The notes under the pieces are model-generated. The model was not told where the DNA came from. It searched no databases and was given only the letters and a program-made list of their open reading frames with translations. A DNA stretch of 64,000 nt. Source: Paraburkholderia bryophila (GTDB taxonomy: Bacteria; Pseudomonadota; Gammaproteobacteria; Burkholderiales; Burkholderiaceae). The position numbers and the translations under genes are program-made. The stretch is from positions 62,001 through 126,000 of the forward strand of contig NZ_QLTK01000015.1 of the NCBI RefSeq assembly GCF_003269035.1, in the 5' to 3' direction. Shown piece after piece: positions 1-9,072 of this stretch (positions are counted from its first letter, which is position 1; each line of letters starts with the position of its first letter).

Positions 1-1
1 T

Positions 2-3000
2 CTCGGCGAATCGAGCCTGCGCGACCAGACCGTGAACGACGCGCGGCGGCTCGCGCAAAGCGGCCAGAGCGCGAGCGCGGTCGAGCAATATCAGCGCGCG
101 CTGAACGGCAAGCCCGCCACGCCCGAATTGCAGCTCGAGTATTACCAGGCGCTGTCGGCCACGCCGCAAGGCTGGGACCAGGCGCGCCGCGGCCTCGAAC
201 AGCTCGCGCGCGACAACCCCGACGACCCGCGCTACGCCCTCGCCTACGCGCAGCATCTGACCTATCGCGACGTCACGCGGCGCGACGGGATCGCGCGTCT
301 GCAAAAACTGTCGGCCGACAGCACGGTCGGCGCGTCGGCGAAAAAGAGTTGGCGTCAGGCGTTGTTGTGGCTCGACGCGCGTCCCTCCGATTCCGCGCTG
401 TACGAGTCGTATCTGCAAAGCGCCGGCGACGACGCCGCGGTCAAGGCGCGCTTCGATTCGATGGTGCAGCAGGACAAGGCGGCGCGCGACCGCTCGCAGG
501 AAAACGCCGCGACAGATGCACGCGGGCGCACCGTCGCCGACGGTTTCGCCGCGCTCGACAAGGACGACATCGCGACCGCGCGATCCAGGTTTTCCTCGGT
601 GCTCGCCAACAGCCCGAACGACACCGACGCGCTCGGCGGCATGGGGATCGCCGCGCTGAAACAGGAGCGCTTCGCCGAGGCGCGCAATTATCTGGAACGC
701 GCGTCGCGCAACGGCAATCCGGCGCGCTGGAAAACCGCGCTCGACAGCGCGACTTACTGGACCTACACCAGCGACGCCATCGGCGCGCGCAGCAACGGCG
801 AATTCGCCAAGGCGAAGTCGCTGTTCGAACGCGCGATCGCGCTGAATCCGTCCGACGTCACCGCGCAGGTGCTGCTCGGCGAAATGCTGCTCGCCAACAA
901 CGACCCGGTCGGCGCGGAACAGGCGTACCGGATGGCGCTGCGCCGCCAGGCCGACAATCCCGATGCGGTGCGCGGACTGGTCGGCGCGCTCGCCGCGCAG
1001 GGCCGCGGCGACGAGGCGCTGCAGTTCGCCAATCAGTTGAACGCCGAACAGCAAACCAAGGCCGGCGGCATCAACCGTCTGCGCGGCGAGGCGCAAGCCG
1101 CTCAGGCGCGCGCCGCCGAAGCGCGCGGCGACCTCGGCAGCGCCCGCAGCCTGTTCGAAGACGCGCTGCTGAACACGCCCGACGACCCGTGGCTGCGCCT
1201 CGACCTCGCGCGCATTTACGTGCGCCAGGGCGCGGTCGCGAACGCCCGCAGCATGATGGACGGCCTGCTGGCCGCGCATCCCGACATGACCGACGCGCTC
1301 TATGCGAGCGCGTTGCTGTCGGCGGAAACGCAGGACTGGTCGGCGGGTCTCGCGCAACTGGAGCGCATTCCGGCCGCCCAGCGCACCGACGCGATGACGA
1401 CCTTGCAGCATCGCCTGTGGGTACACCAACAGGCCGATCTCGCGACGCGCATGGCGCGCAACGGCCAGAACCAGCAGGCACTCGCCACGCTGCATGCGGC
1501 CGAACCGGTCGCCGGCAACAACCCCGAACTGATCGGCGTGATCGCCGCCGGGTATCAGCAGGCCGGCGACCCGAACCGCGCGCTGGGTCTGGTGCGCAGC
1601 GCGATGAATGCGGCGCCCGGCAACACCGATCTGCTGCTGCAATACGCGGGCATTCTGTCGGCCACGCAACAGGAAAGCGAACTCGGCATGGTGATGCGCC
1701 GGCTCGCCGCGATGCAGTTGACGCCGCAGCAACGCACCGATTTCGGCAATCTCAATCTGGGCATCGTCATCAAGCAATGCGACGCGGTGCGGCAACGCGG
1801 CGATCTGGCCAGCGCCTACGACGTGATCGCGCCGTGGCTCGCGGCCATGCCGGACAACCCCGATCTGCAGGCGGCGCTCGGGCGTCTTTATTCGAGCGCC
1901 GGCGACGACCGCAACGCGCTCGCCAGCTATCGCGTCGCGCTGCAACGCAAGCCCGACGACCTGAACCTGTTGCAGGCGACGATTCCCGCTGCGGTCGGCG
2001 CGAAGCAGTTCAGCTACGCCGAAACGCTGGCGAATCAGGCATTGCGCGCCGCGCCCGGCGATCCGGGCGTGCTCGCCACCGTCGGCCGCATGTATCGCGC
2101 GGAAGGCAAGCTGTCGCTCGCGTCGACGTATCTGCAGCGCTCGCTGGTCGCCGCCAACACGCCGCTGATGGCCAACGCGCCGCGCACCCCGGCGAGCAAC
2201 GTGCCGCGCGGCTGGGAAGTGGCCATGCGCCGGATCGGCGCGACGCCGCTGCCCGGCACCAATCCGTTCGAAGGCAAAAGCGCTACCGTCACACCGTCCG
2301 ACGCCGACAATGCCGTGCTGGGCGGCGGCAATTACACCGCCGCGCGCGCCGCGCTTCCGTACTCGCAGTCCTCCTTGCCGACACAGACCGTGCCGAACTA
2401 TCCGCCGCCCACGCAGCCCGCACCGTATGTCGCGCCTTATTCGGCGCCCGCGCAACCTTATGCGCCGAACGGCGCGCCCGCTGCCTTGCCGTACAACACG
2501 CCCCGCCCCGCCGTGAATTCGGGCGGCTACGGGCAGGACACTTATGGGTCGAGCCAGTCGGGCGCGCCGTTGCAGCCTTACCCGGGGCAAGGGCAACAAC
2601 CGATGCAGGCACCGCAGCAGTCGTATAACGCGGGCTACGCGCAGCAGCAGCCGTATAACTCCGGTTATCCCCAGCAGGCGCAATACGGCGCGCCGGACGG
2701 TTACGCCGCCACGCCGTGGCCGATGTCGCCGGCCGCGCGCGAAGCGCAGGCCAACGCCGGTTCGATGCAAGCGCAACCGTATGCGTCTTATGGCGCAAAC
2801 GCGAAACGGTCGACCTCGACCGCCAGAAAGCAGACTGCGTCGAAGAGCAAACGCAGCGCGCAGACCTACGCGCAAGCGCCTTATGGACAACCACAGCAAG
2901 GCTATCCGCAGCAACAGGGGTATTACGCCCAGCCGCCGTATCCGCAGCAACAACAGGGTTACGCGCAGCAGCCTTACCAACCGTATCCGCCGCAGCAGCA

Positions 3001-4423
3001 AGGCTATGGCCAGCAGCCGTATCAACCGGTGCCGCCGCAGGCTTATCCGAATCAGGGCTATTACGCGCAACAGCAGCCTTACATTCCGCAGCCGCCCAGC
3101 GGCTACGCGCAGGCGTATTACCCGCAGCAACCGGGTGCGAACGGTAATGGTGGCAACGGCGCGAACTACGCACCGTCGAATGTCGCCAACACGCAAACGC
3201 TCGGCGTCGCGGAAGAACTGGCGCAGGTCAATCGCGAGCAATCGAGCAGCGTGACGGGCGGGATCGTGTTCCGCAACCGCACCGGCGAGGACGGCCTGTC
3301 CACCCTCACCGATATCGAAGCGCCGGTCCAGGGGCGCATCAAGGCGGGCAACGGACACATCGTCATCACGGCCACCCCGGTGACGCTCGATGCGGGCACC
3401 GCCGCCGGCACCACGTCGACGCTGGCGCGTTTCGGCGCCGGCCTGTCCAACCCGCAGTCCGCGATCGCGGCGGTGGCCGGCAACAATACGTACGGCAGCC
3501 AGACCGCGAACGGTGTGGGCCTGTCGCTCGGTTACGAGGGCCGCAGCATCAGCGCCGATATCGGCGTGACGCCGCTCGGCTTCCCCGAGAAAAACATCGT
3601 GGGCGGCGTGCAGTACAACGGCGCGATCACCGACAAGGTGAGCTACTCGCTCGCCGTCGCCCGGCGCGCGGTGACCGACAGCCTGCTCTCCTATGCCGGC
3701 GCGCGCGATTCGGGCTCCGGCCTCGAATGGGGCGGCGTCACCTCCAATGGCGGCCTCGGCAGCCTCGCTTGGGACGACGGCACGAGCGGCCTGTACGTGA
3801 ACGCTTCGTACCAGCACTACATGGGCTACCACGTCGCGAGCAACAACGCGGTCAAGGGCGGCGGCGGCGTTTATACGCGTCTGCTGAAAGACGCCGATCA
3901 GACGCTCACGGTCGGCGTGAACACCACGCTGATGACCTATAACAACAACCTGTCGTACTTCACGTATGGCCAGGGCGGTTACTTCAGTCCGCAGCAGTAC
4001 ATGATCCTGAATCTACCGGTCGAATGGATGGGCCGTAACGGCGCGTTCACGTACGACGTGAAGGGTTCGATCGGCGTGCAGCATTACCGGCAGGATGCGT
4101 CGAACTACTTCCCGCTGAACGACGGCTCCAATCGTCAAACCAACGCGGCGGGACAGGCCAATTCGCTCGGCGGCGGCCTCGACGGCAACGCGGTTTATCC
4201 TGGCCAGAGCAAGACCGGTGTGTCGTATTCGCTGAGCGCTGTCGGCGAATATCAGCTCGCGCCGCAACTGGCATTCGGCGCCACGGCGTCGCTCGGCAAT
4301 GCGTACGAATACCGCGAATGGCTCGCGGCGGTTTATGTGCGCTACAGCTTCAGCAAGCAGACCGGCTTGCAGCCATTCCCGCCGACGCCGCTCAGTTCGC
4401 CGTATCTGTCGTTGTCGAACTGA
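2..4423 (+). CDS. bcsC: Cellulose synthase operon protein BcsC (5' end outside window)
   Basis: BcsC is the periplasmic TPR scaffold plus outer membrane porin that exports bacterial cellulose. The frame is open from base 2, so the gene begins to the left and only its 3' part is seen (about 1,470 codons). The first ~720 residues are repeated TPR helices with the usual A-x-G-x-x-E/A-A spacing. A Tyr/Gln/Pro-rich low-complexity linker follows (nt ~2340-3180). The last ~380 residues, from about nt 3210, look like the BCSC C-terminal beta-barrel: alternating aromatic strands and many G-Y/S-Y turns. A position at the end of the bcs operon is normal for this gene. Identification is firm; the linker is the odd part. 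Other bcs genes should lie to the left. Confidence 0.93.
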   Translation, partial: LGESSLRDQTVNDARRLAQSGQSASAVEQYQRALNGKPATPELQLEYYQALSATPQGWDQARRGLEQLARDNPDDPRYALAYAQHLTYRDVTRRDGIARLQKLSADSTVGASAKKSWRQALLWLDARPSDSALYESYLQSAGDDAAVKARFDSMVQQDKAARDRSQENAATDARGRTVADGFAALDKDDIATARSRFSSVLANSPNDTDALGGMGIAALKQERFAEARNYLERASRNGNPARWKTALDSATYWTYTSDAIGARSNGEFAKAKSLFERAIALNPSDVTAQVLLGEMLLANNDPVGAEQAYRMALRRQADNPDAVRGLVGALAAQGRGDEALQFANQLNAEQQTKAGGINRLRGEAQAAQARAAEARGDLGSARSLFEDALLNTPDDPWLRLDLARIYVRQGAVANARSMMDGLLAAHPDMTDALYASALLSAETQDWSAGLAQLERIPAAQRTDAMTTLQHRLWVHQQADLATRMARNGQNQQALATLHAAEPVAGNNPELIGVIAAGYQQAGDPNRALGLVRSAMNAAPGNTDLLLQYAGILSATQQESELGMVMRRLAAMQLTPQQRTDFGNLNLGIVIKQCDAVRQRGDLASAYDVIAPWLAAMPDNPDLQAALGRLYSSAGDDRNALASYRVALQRKPDDLNLLQATIPAAVGAKQFSYAETLANQALRAAPGDPGVLATVGRMYRAEGKLSLASTYLQRSLVAANTPLMANAPRTPASNVPRGWEVAMRRIGATPLPGTNPFEGKSATVTPSDADNAVLGGGNYTAARAALPYSQSSLPTQTVPNYPPPTQPAPYVAPYSAPAQPYAPNGAPAALPYNTPRPAVNSGGYGQDTYGSSQSGAPLQPYPGQGQQPMQAPQQSYNAGYAQQQPYNSGYPQQAQYGAPDGYAATPWPMSPAAREAQANAGSMQAQPYASYGANAKRSTSTARKQTASKSKRSAQTYAQAPYGQPQQGYPQQQGYYAQPPYPQQQQGYAQQPYQPYPPQQQGYGQQPYQPVPPQAYPNQGYYAQQQPYIPQPPSGYAQAYYPQQPGANGNGGNGANYAPSNVANTQTLGVAEELAQVNREQSSSVTGGIVFRNRTGEDGLSTLTDIEAPVQGRIKAGNGHIVITATPVTLDAGTAAGTTSTLARFGAGLSNPQSAIAAVAGNNTYGSQTANGVGLSLGYEGRSISADIGVTPLGFPEKNIVGGVQYNGAITDKVSYSLAVARRAVTDSLLSYAGARDSGSGLEWGGVTSNGGLGSLAWDDGTSGLYVNASYQHYMGYHVASNNAVKGGGGVYTRLLKDADQTLTVGVNTTLMTYNNNLSYFTYGQGGYFSPQQYMILNLPVEWMGRNGAFTYDVKGSIGVQHYRQDASNYFPLNDGSNRQTNAAGQANSLGGGLDGNAVYPGQSKTGVSYSLSAVGEYQLAPQLAFGATASLGNAYEYREWLAAVYVRYSFSKQTGLQPFPPTPLSSPYLSLSN
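2340..3180 (+). repeat. Tyr/Gln/Pro-rich low-complexity linker within bcsC
   Basis: About 280 codons joining the TPR part to the barrel are dominated by Q, Y, P, A and S, with recurring units such as QQPY, QQGY, YPQQ and QPYQP. A short Lys/Arg/Ser patch interrupts it near nt 2800-2860. The DNA is correspondingly repetitive (cag/cagcag, tat/ccg codons) but stays in one frame without a stop. Typical BcsC proteins have a much shorter, ordinary linker here. This is a protein-level compositional repeat, not a mobile element. Confidence 0.85.
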
Positions 4424-4520
4424 CGTGGGAGTTTGCGGTTTTTGCGGGTTGCGGCGATGGTGGCTGTTTCGGACCACTGTCGCCGTTGCCGTTGCCGTTG
4501 CAGGCTGCCGGGATGCTCTG

Positions 4521-5753
4521 TCAGTCGTCCCGGCGTTCGGTCGCGTAGCGGCGGCAATGCTCCAGGTAGCCGGCCGCATGGCTGCTCACCAGTTCCACGA
4601 TGCTGGTCCACAGCCAGCCCGGTGCGTCGAGCGTCTTCGAGCGATTGCGGCGCAGTTCGGTGAGCCATGCCTTGCGCTCGCCGCTATCCATCTGCCGCGC
4701 ATGCGCCTTGCCTACCACCAGCGCGAGAAAGCGTGCCGCTTTCATGGCTTCGTCGCGGGTCAGTTGTTCGATCGTCAGTTTCATGTCCTGCGGTAGCAGC
4801 TCACGGATCACGACCGCGCGGTCCGCGAGGCGTGCCGCCCGCATCCGCTCGCCCAGCGACGGCGACAGATGCCGCGCGCCCTCCACCACCCGCTCGGCGT
4901 TGTCGCGCGGCATCCGCACGCGCGGATAACGCGGCGCCGCCGCCTGCGCGGCCTCCTTGATATCGATCAGGCACAGATCGTCGCCCTCCAGCGCGGCGCC
5001 GTCGATATCGAGCAGCACCGCGTAGCGCAATCGGCCCAGCGAGCTGCAGCCCTTGACCCAGTACGCGGCGTCGAGCACTTCCACGTCGGCTTCGTCGCCG
5101 GCGCCGCGCAGCACGGTGGCCAGTCGCGCCAGCGTGCCCTTTTCGAACAACGCGTCGATCTCGCGCCGCTCGCTTTTCGCCAGCGGCCAGAAGCGCGGCC
5201 CGAGCGGAATGGTCGGCTCGATATCCTCGATCCGTTCTTCCGCCAGATGACGCCACGACCGGCGCACCGCTTCCCTCATCACCACGCGCACCGCCTCGGG
5301 CTTTTCGGCGTGGATGTCGGCGTCGCCCGCGGCTTCGTCGAAGGCGCGCTCGTAGCCGTCGGCAAGCGCTTCCATCATGCGCACCGTCGTCACGCCCGGC
5401 AGGTCGGAACCGCGCGCGGCGGTAGCCAGTGAGAGGCCGAGACGAATCAGGTCATGCGCCGGATTGCCGATCACGGTCTGGTCGAGATCGCGAATCTGGA
5501 TTTCGACGCGCCCTTGCGCGTCGGCCACCGGCCCGAGGTTGCCGGTGTGGCAATCGCCGCAGATCCAGATCGCCGGGCCTTCGGGCAAGGTATGGCTCTC
5601 CATGCCTTCGAGCCATTCGTAAAACTTGCTGGTGTTGCCGCGTACGTACGCGTGCGCGGAGCGCGCCATCCTGGCGTTGCGGCGTGTGATCAGCAGCGCC
5701 TGGCGGGCGTCGGCTTTCGGTAGTTTGGCGCGTGTGGGGGTTTTCTTCGGCAT
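4521..5753 (-). CDS. DUF2252 family protein
   Basis: A 410-residue soluble protein of the DUF2252 family, whose fold is related to aminoglycoside-phosphotransferase-type kinases; its biochemical role is unknown. Family signatures are visible: CGDCHTGN at residues 65-72, RDLDQT at 88-93 and NPAHDLIR at 97-104. The first and third resemble the HGDLHxxN and DxxxA-type kinase catalytic segments of that superfamily. The N-terminus is short and Lys-rich (MPKKTPTRAK). It is convergent with bcsC (gap 97 bp) and divergent from the DUF72 gene. The start ATG at 5753 gives the expected length. Family assignment is confident; function is not. Confidence 0.85.
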   Translation of the reverse strand: MPKKTPTRAKLPKADARQALLITRRNARMARSAHAYVRGNTSKFYEWLEGMESHTLPEGPAIWICGDCHTGNLGPVADAQGRVEIQIRDLDQTVIGNPAHDLIRLGLSLATAARGSDLPGVTTVRMMEALADGYERAFDEAAGDADIHAEKPEAVRVVMREAVRRSWRHLAEERIEDIEPTIPLGPRFWPLAKSERREIDALFEKGTLARLATVLRGAGDEADVEVLDAAYWVKGCSSLGRLRYAVLLDIDGAALEGDDLCLIDIKEAAQAAAPRYPRVRMPRDNAERVVEGARHLSPSLGERMRAARLADRAVVIRELLPQDMKLTIEQLTRDEAMKAARFLALVVGKAHARQMDSGERKAWLTELRRNRSKTLDAPGWLWTSIVELVSSHAAGYLEHCRRYATERRDD

Positions 5754-5963
5754 GGTAGGGTCCGCGTTTATTGATGTTCGAATTCAGCGTGCTGTCCAGT
5801 TGCACCTTGCGCTCATTGGCGCGCGCGAACAAGTAGCGGGAGCAGGAATCGGGCCTGACGGGCGGCAACGGAGCAACCGGGTTTGCGCCGTGAGGTTGTG
5901 GCCTACAATGATCTGGGCCGCGCGGCCGTCGGCGCGGGCGGCGCAATTCACACGGCTTCGCTT

Positions 5964-6890
5964 ATGGACATCCAATGCGGCACCGCTGGCTGGACCGACA
6001 AGACGCTGATCGCCTGCAAGCGCTTCTATCCGCGCGGCAGCAGTAGCGCTGAAGCGCGGCTGCGCTTTTATGCGTCGCAATTCCCGCTGGTCGAAGTCGA
6101 TTCGGCTTACTACGCCATGCCGTCGGCGAGCAATGCGCAGCTCTGGACCGAGCGCACACCCGAGGGCTTCACCTTCAACTTCAAGGCGTTCCGCCTGTTC
6201 ACCGGGCATCAGACCTCGCCCGATGCACTGCCCAAGGACATCGCGATGGCGCTGCCGGCAGGTATCACCGGTCCGCGCAAAAAGAACGTGTACTACCGCG
6301 ACATGCCCGCCGAGATCCTCGACGAATTGTGGCGCCGCTATCTGGAAGCACTCGAACCGCTGCGCGTCAGCGGCCGCCTTGGCGCCGTGCTGTTCCAGTT
6401 CGCGCCGTGGATCACGCGCGCGCCGGATGGCCTCGCGCTCGTCGACGAATGCCGCACGCGCATGGCGGACTATCTGATGGCCGCCGAGTTTCGCAATCAG
6501 TCGTGGTTCGACGACCAGCATGCGCCGTGGTCGCTCGATTTTCTGCGTGAACGCAGCCTCGTGCACGTGATCGTCGACGCGCCGCCGGACGTGACGAACC
6601 GCGTGCATACCGTGTGGGAAGCGACGAATCCCCAGCTTGCGATGGTGCGTTTGCACGGCCGCAACACCCAGACATGGAGCGCGACAGGCGCGGCGAGTGC
6701 GGCGGATCGCTTCGATTACGATTACGACGACGACGAGTTGCGCGAGCTGGCGGCGCCGATTCGCGCGATCGCGACGAAGGCCGGGCGAACGCATGTCATT
6801 TTCAATAACTGCTTCGAGGACCAGGGGCAGCGGAATGCGCGAACGCTGGTGCGACTTCTGGGAGACAGCGCAGCCGTTCCGGTTGCCTGA
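5964..6890 (+). CDS. DUF72 domain-containing protein (YecE-like)
   Basis: A 308-residue DUF72 protein, a TIM-barrel-like family of unknown activity. The start at 5964 is chosen because the family begins with a glycine-rich first strand (here DIQCGTAGW, residues 2-10); the open frame extends 27 codons further 5' but that stretch has no family likeness. The FYP segment at 21-23, the EVDSAYY segment at 44-50 and the RLHGRN segment near residue 230 are characteristic. Divergent from the DUF2252 gene with about 210 bp between the two starts. Some DUF72 proteins have been discussed as nucleases or sugar-processing enzymes; nothing here decides that. Confidence 0.85.
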   Translation: MDIQCGTAGWTDKTLIACKRFYPRGSSSAEARLRFYASQFPLVEVDSAYYAMPSASNAQLWTERTPEGFTFNFKAFRLFTGHQTSPDALPKDIAMALPAGITGPRKKNVYYRDMPAEILDELWRRYLEALEPLRVSGRLGAVLFQFAPWITRAPDGLALVDECRTRMADYLMAAEFRNQSWFDDQHAPWSLDFLRERSLVHVIVDAPPDVTNRVHTVWEATNPQLAMVRLHGRNTQTWSATGAASAADRFDYDYDDDELRELAAPIRAIATKAGRTHVIFNNCFEDQGQRNARTLVRLLGDSAAVPVA

Positions 6891-7048
6891 TCAGACCATG
6901 AATACGCGCGACGCTCGATGCGAGGTCGCGATCCTTGCCGCCTGTGTATTACCCCGATTCTGTCGCGGAAAGTGATCCCGGAAGACGGCAAATGCCGATG
7001 CTCGGTAGACTGTGCGTTTGGATCACACAAGTTGCGGGAGAAGGCAGC

Positions 7049-7981
7049 ATGGACCGCATGACGGCGATGGAAACTTTCGTAACCGTGGTGGACGCGGGCT
7101 CGTTCTCCGGCGCCGCCCGGCGCTTGAAGTTGGGACAGCCGGCGGTCTCCAAGTCTATTGCTCAGCTGGAAGAACATCTAGGTGCCCGGCTCCTGCTGCG
7201 TTCAACGAGGGGCCTCACGCCAACCGATGCGGGTCAGCGATTCTACGAGCATGCACGACGCGCGATCGATGAGGCGGATCAGGCAGAACAGGTGGTACGG
7301 GAAACCTCGGATGGGCTCTCGGGGCGCTTGCGGATCAGTGCCGCCGTCACGTTCGCGCGGCTGCATGTTCTGCCCGCGCTGAAAGTCTTCCTCGACCAGC
7401 ATCCGAAACTAAGCGTCGATATCATTCTCGACGACCGCTCTATCGATCTGCTCGAACAGGGCGTCGACGTGGCGCTGCGCATGGGCGCGCTCGACGACTC
7501 GGCGATGACCGCCAGGCGCATCCTGCGCGGACGTCGGCTGGTGATCGGAACACCGCGCTATTTTGCGGAAGCCGGCATTCCGACGACGCCGGCCGAACTG
7601 AGCCGCCACCAGGCAGTCGTCTATTCGCTGCGAGGCGGCGGCGAGTCCTGGTCGTTTAGCAGCAGTGACGGCAGCGAGGTCGCCGTGACCGTTTCGGGCC
7701 GCGTCGCCGTGAGTGCCGCCGAGGGCGTGCGCACAGCCGTGCTCGGACACATGGGCCTCGCCGTCGCGTCGGAATGGATGTTCTCCCCCGAGCTCGCCGA
7801 CGGAACTGTCCAAGCCGTCCTCACCCAGTGGACGCTGCCACCGATCGACGTGTGGGCGGTCTTCCCGTCCGGACGCATGGCGACGTCGAAGGCGCGCGCG
7901 TTCGTCGCTTTCGTCGAGCAGCTGTTTGGCAAGCACAGTGACAATACGCAGGTCGACCCGGCATCCGCGTTTGCCGATTGA
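7049..7981 (+). CDS. LysR family transcriptional regulator
   Basis: A 310-residue LysR-type regulator: winged helix-turn-helix at residues ~1-60 (MDRMTAMETFV... SGAARRL... QPAVSKSIAQLE) followed by a type-2 periplasmic-binding-like effector domain from ~90 to 300. The ATG at 7049 follows a GGGAGAAGG ribosome-binding stretch; the longer open frame upstream (from 6935) lacks family similarity. The C-terminal domain contains the DDRSIDLLEQGVDVALRMG stretch typical of the CrgA/AaeR-like branch. It is convergent with the peroxiredoxin-like gene. Its target is not evident from a divergent partner, because the upstream neighbour points the same way. Confidence 0.9.
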   Translation: MDRMTAMETFVTVVDAGSFSGAARRLKLGQPAVSKSIAQLEEHLGARLLLRSTRGLTPTDAGQRFYEHARRAIDEADQAEQVVRETSDGLSGRLRISAAVTFARLHVLPALKVFLDQHPKLSVDIILDDRSIDLLEQGVDVALRMGALDDSAMTARRILRGRRLVIGTPRYFAEAGIPTTPAELSRHQAVVYSLRGGGESWSFSSSDGSEVAVTVSGRVAVSAAEGVRTAVLGHMGLAVASEWMFSPELADGTVQAVLTQWTLPPIDVWAVFPSGRMATSKARAFVAFVEQLFGKHSDNTQVDPASAFAD

Positions 7982-8034
7982 GCCGCTGCGCCGTACGGTA
8001 AGACAACACAATCCGGAGGCGGGCCAATTCCCCT

Positions 8035-8706
8035 CTACACCTTCGCGATAGCCTTCTCGAGCACCGCAAACATGTCGGCCGGATCGGGTCTGAACGTATA
8101 GTCAGGATGGACTTCCGAGTACAGCACGATACCGTCTTGCCCGATGACGTACCGCGCAGGCATGGGCAGAGTCCAGCTGGGATCGTCGTTGAAGGCCGGC
8201 AGGTCGTTTCTTAGCCGCCGGTACAGATCGACGAGGTAGTCAGGCAGCGGGAAGCGCAGGCCAAATGCCGCGCCGGTCTCGCCGTTGACGTCGCTCAACA
8301 CCGGGAACGCCAGCTTGTTCTCGCGCACCGCCTTGCGGCTGTTAACCGGCGTCTGCGGCGAGATCGCGACCACGTTCGCCCCATAGGCGCGGATCTGCGG
8401 CAGCACGTCGTTGATCGCCTGAAGCTCCATGTTGCAATACGGGCACCATATGCCCCGATAGAACGTCACGACAAGGGCGCCTTGCGCGAGCAGGTCGACC
8501 GACGAGACCTCGCGTTCACTTTGGTTCTTTAGCGTGAACTGCGGGGCACGGTCGCCTGCCTTGATCGCGCGGGCTGCCTGGCCGCTTGCGATCAGTTCGG
8601 CGGTCGCGCGCTCCATGATCGGGTGGATGTCCGGCGGTGCGTAATACGGCGGCTTGCCGGCCTTGAATTCGAGTTTGAATGCATCGAGTCTGTCCTGCAG
8701 TGCCAT
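8035..8706 (-). CDS. Peroxiredoxin-like (AhpC/TSA family) protein
   Basis: A 223-residue thioredoxin-fold protein of the peroxiredoxin-like AhpC/TSA group. The core begins with the GDRAPQFTLKN segment at residues 51-61. The active site T81-FYRGIWC88-PYC91 contains a CxxC rather than a lone peroxidatic Cys, which is usual for this sub-branch. There is no signal peptide, so it is cytosolic; likely a thiol peroxidase or disulfide reductase acting on hydroperoxides. It is divergent from an SDR gene with a 366-bp intergenic region holding two palindromes, so the two may be co-regulated. The start at 8706 is preceded by AAGGGGATTCGCG. Confidence 0.85.
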   Translation of the reverse strand: MALQDRLDAFKLEFKAGKPPYYAPPDIHPIMERATAELIASGQAARAIKAGDRAPQFTLKNQSEREVSSVDLLAQGALVVTFYRGIWCPYCNMELQAINDVLPQIRAYGANVVAISPQTPVNSRKAVRENKLAFPVLSDVNGETGAAFGLRFPLPDYLVDLYRRLRNDLPAFNDDPSWTLPMPARYVIGQDGIVLYSEVHPDYTFRPDPADMFAVLEKAIAKV

Positions 8707-8910
8707 CGCGAATCCCCTTGAGTGGTGAGGTCGTTTGGGCCGTTACGCCTGGCCGCTCACGATAGCCAGGATCATCAACGGAAGACATCCCGCGTCGATA
8801 TCAGTTATTCCGGGCGGGCATGTTTCGCGTGGCGCACCTTCACCCTTTTGCCCATCGCGGCAATACCCGGCATTGCAATCGGCTTCCGATCCGCAAAGGC
8901 GTATCGCGCC

Positions 8911-8929
8911 AGGAATAGAAGCTATTCCT
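8911..8929. promoter_or_regulatory. Candidate operator, 19-bp palindrome
   Basis: AGGAATAG-AAG-CTATTCCT is a perfect 8-bp inverted repeat with a 3-nt centre, located between divergent peroxiredoxin-like and SDR genes. Its size and symmetry suit a dimeric regulator. Which regulator binds is unknown; LysR at 7049 and ArsR at 9950 are the nearest candidates. Confidence 0.45.
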
Positions 8930-8977
8930 CGCCGGTGACTACCGGGTATCGCGACGCAAGCGGACGATACGCATCAA

Positions 8978-8997
8978 CCAGTGCATGCGTGCATTGG
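8978..8997. promoter_or_regulatory. Candidate operator, imperfect palindrome
   Basis: CCAGTGCA-TGCG-TGCATTGG is an inverted repeat with 7 of 8 arm positions matching, about 76 bp before the SDR start. It may be a second regulator site in the same divergent region. Confidence 0.3.
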
Positions 8998-9072
8998 CGC
9001 ACATGCAGAAGTCCGCGAGTCCCTGCGACCAGGCATGTGAGCAGACTCATCAAACTCACTATCAAGGTAATC

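Larger units (their letters stand above)
8707..9072. other. Divergent intergenic region with two palindromes
   Basis: This 366-bp stretch between the peroxiredoxin-like gene and the SDR has no credible gene; the open frame reading into the SDR lacks family similarity upstream of 9073. It holds the promoters of both genes and the two inverted repeats listed separately (8911-8929 and 8978-8997). Confidence 0.6.

Noticed and set aside
32..34. GTG at 32 as the true start of bcsC
   Set aside because: The frame stays open upstream to base 2 and the first TPR helices appear cut; the gene clearly begins to the left of the window.
349..2628. Long alternative open frame inside bcsC, coding an Arg/Ala-rich sequence
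   Set aside because: A GC-rich shadow of the bcsC frame; composition is Arg-biased and lacks domain patterns, while the other frame shows clear TPR repeats.
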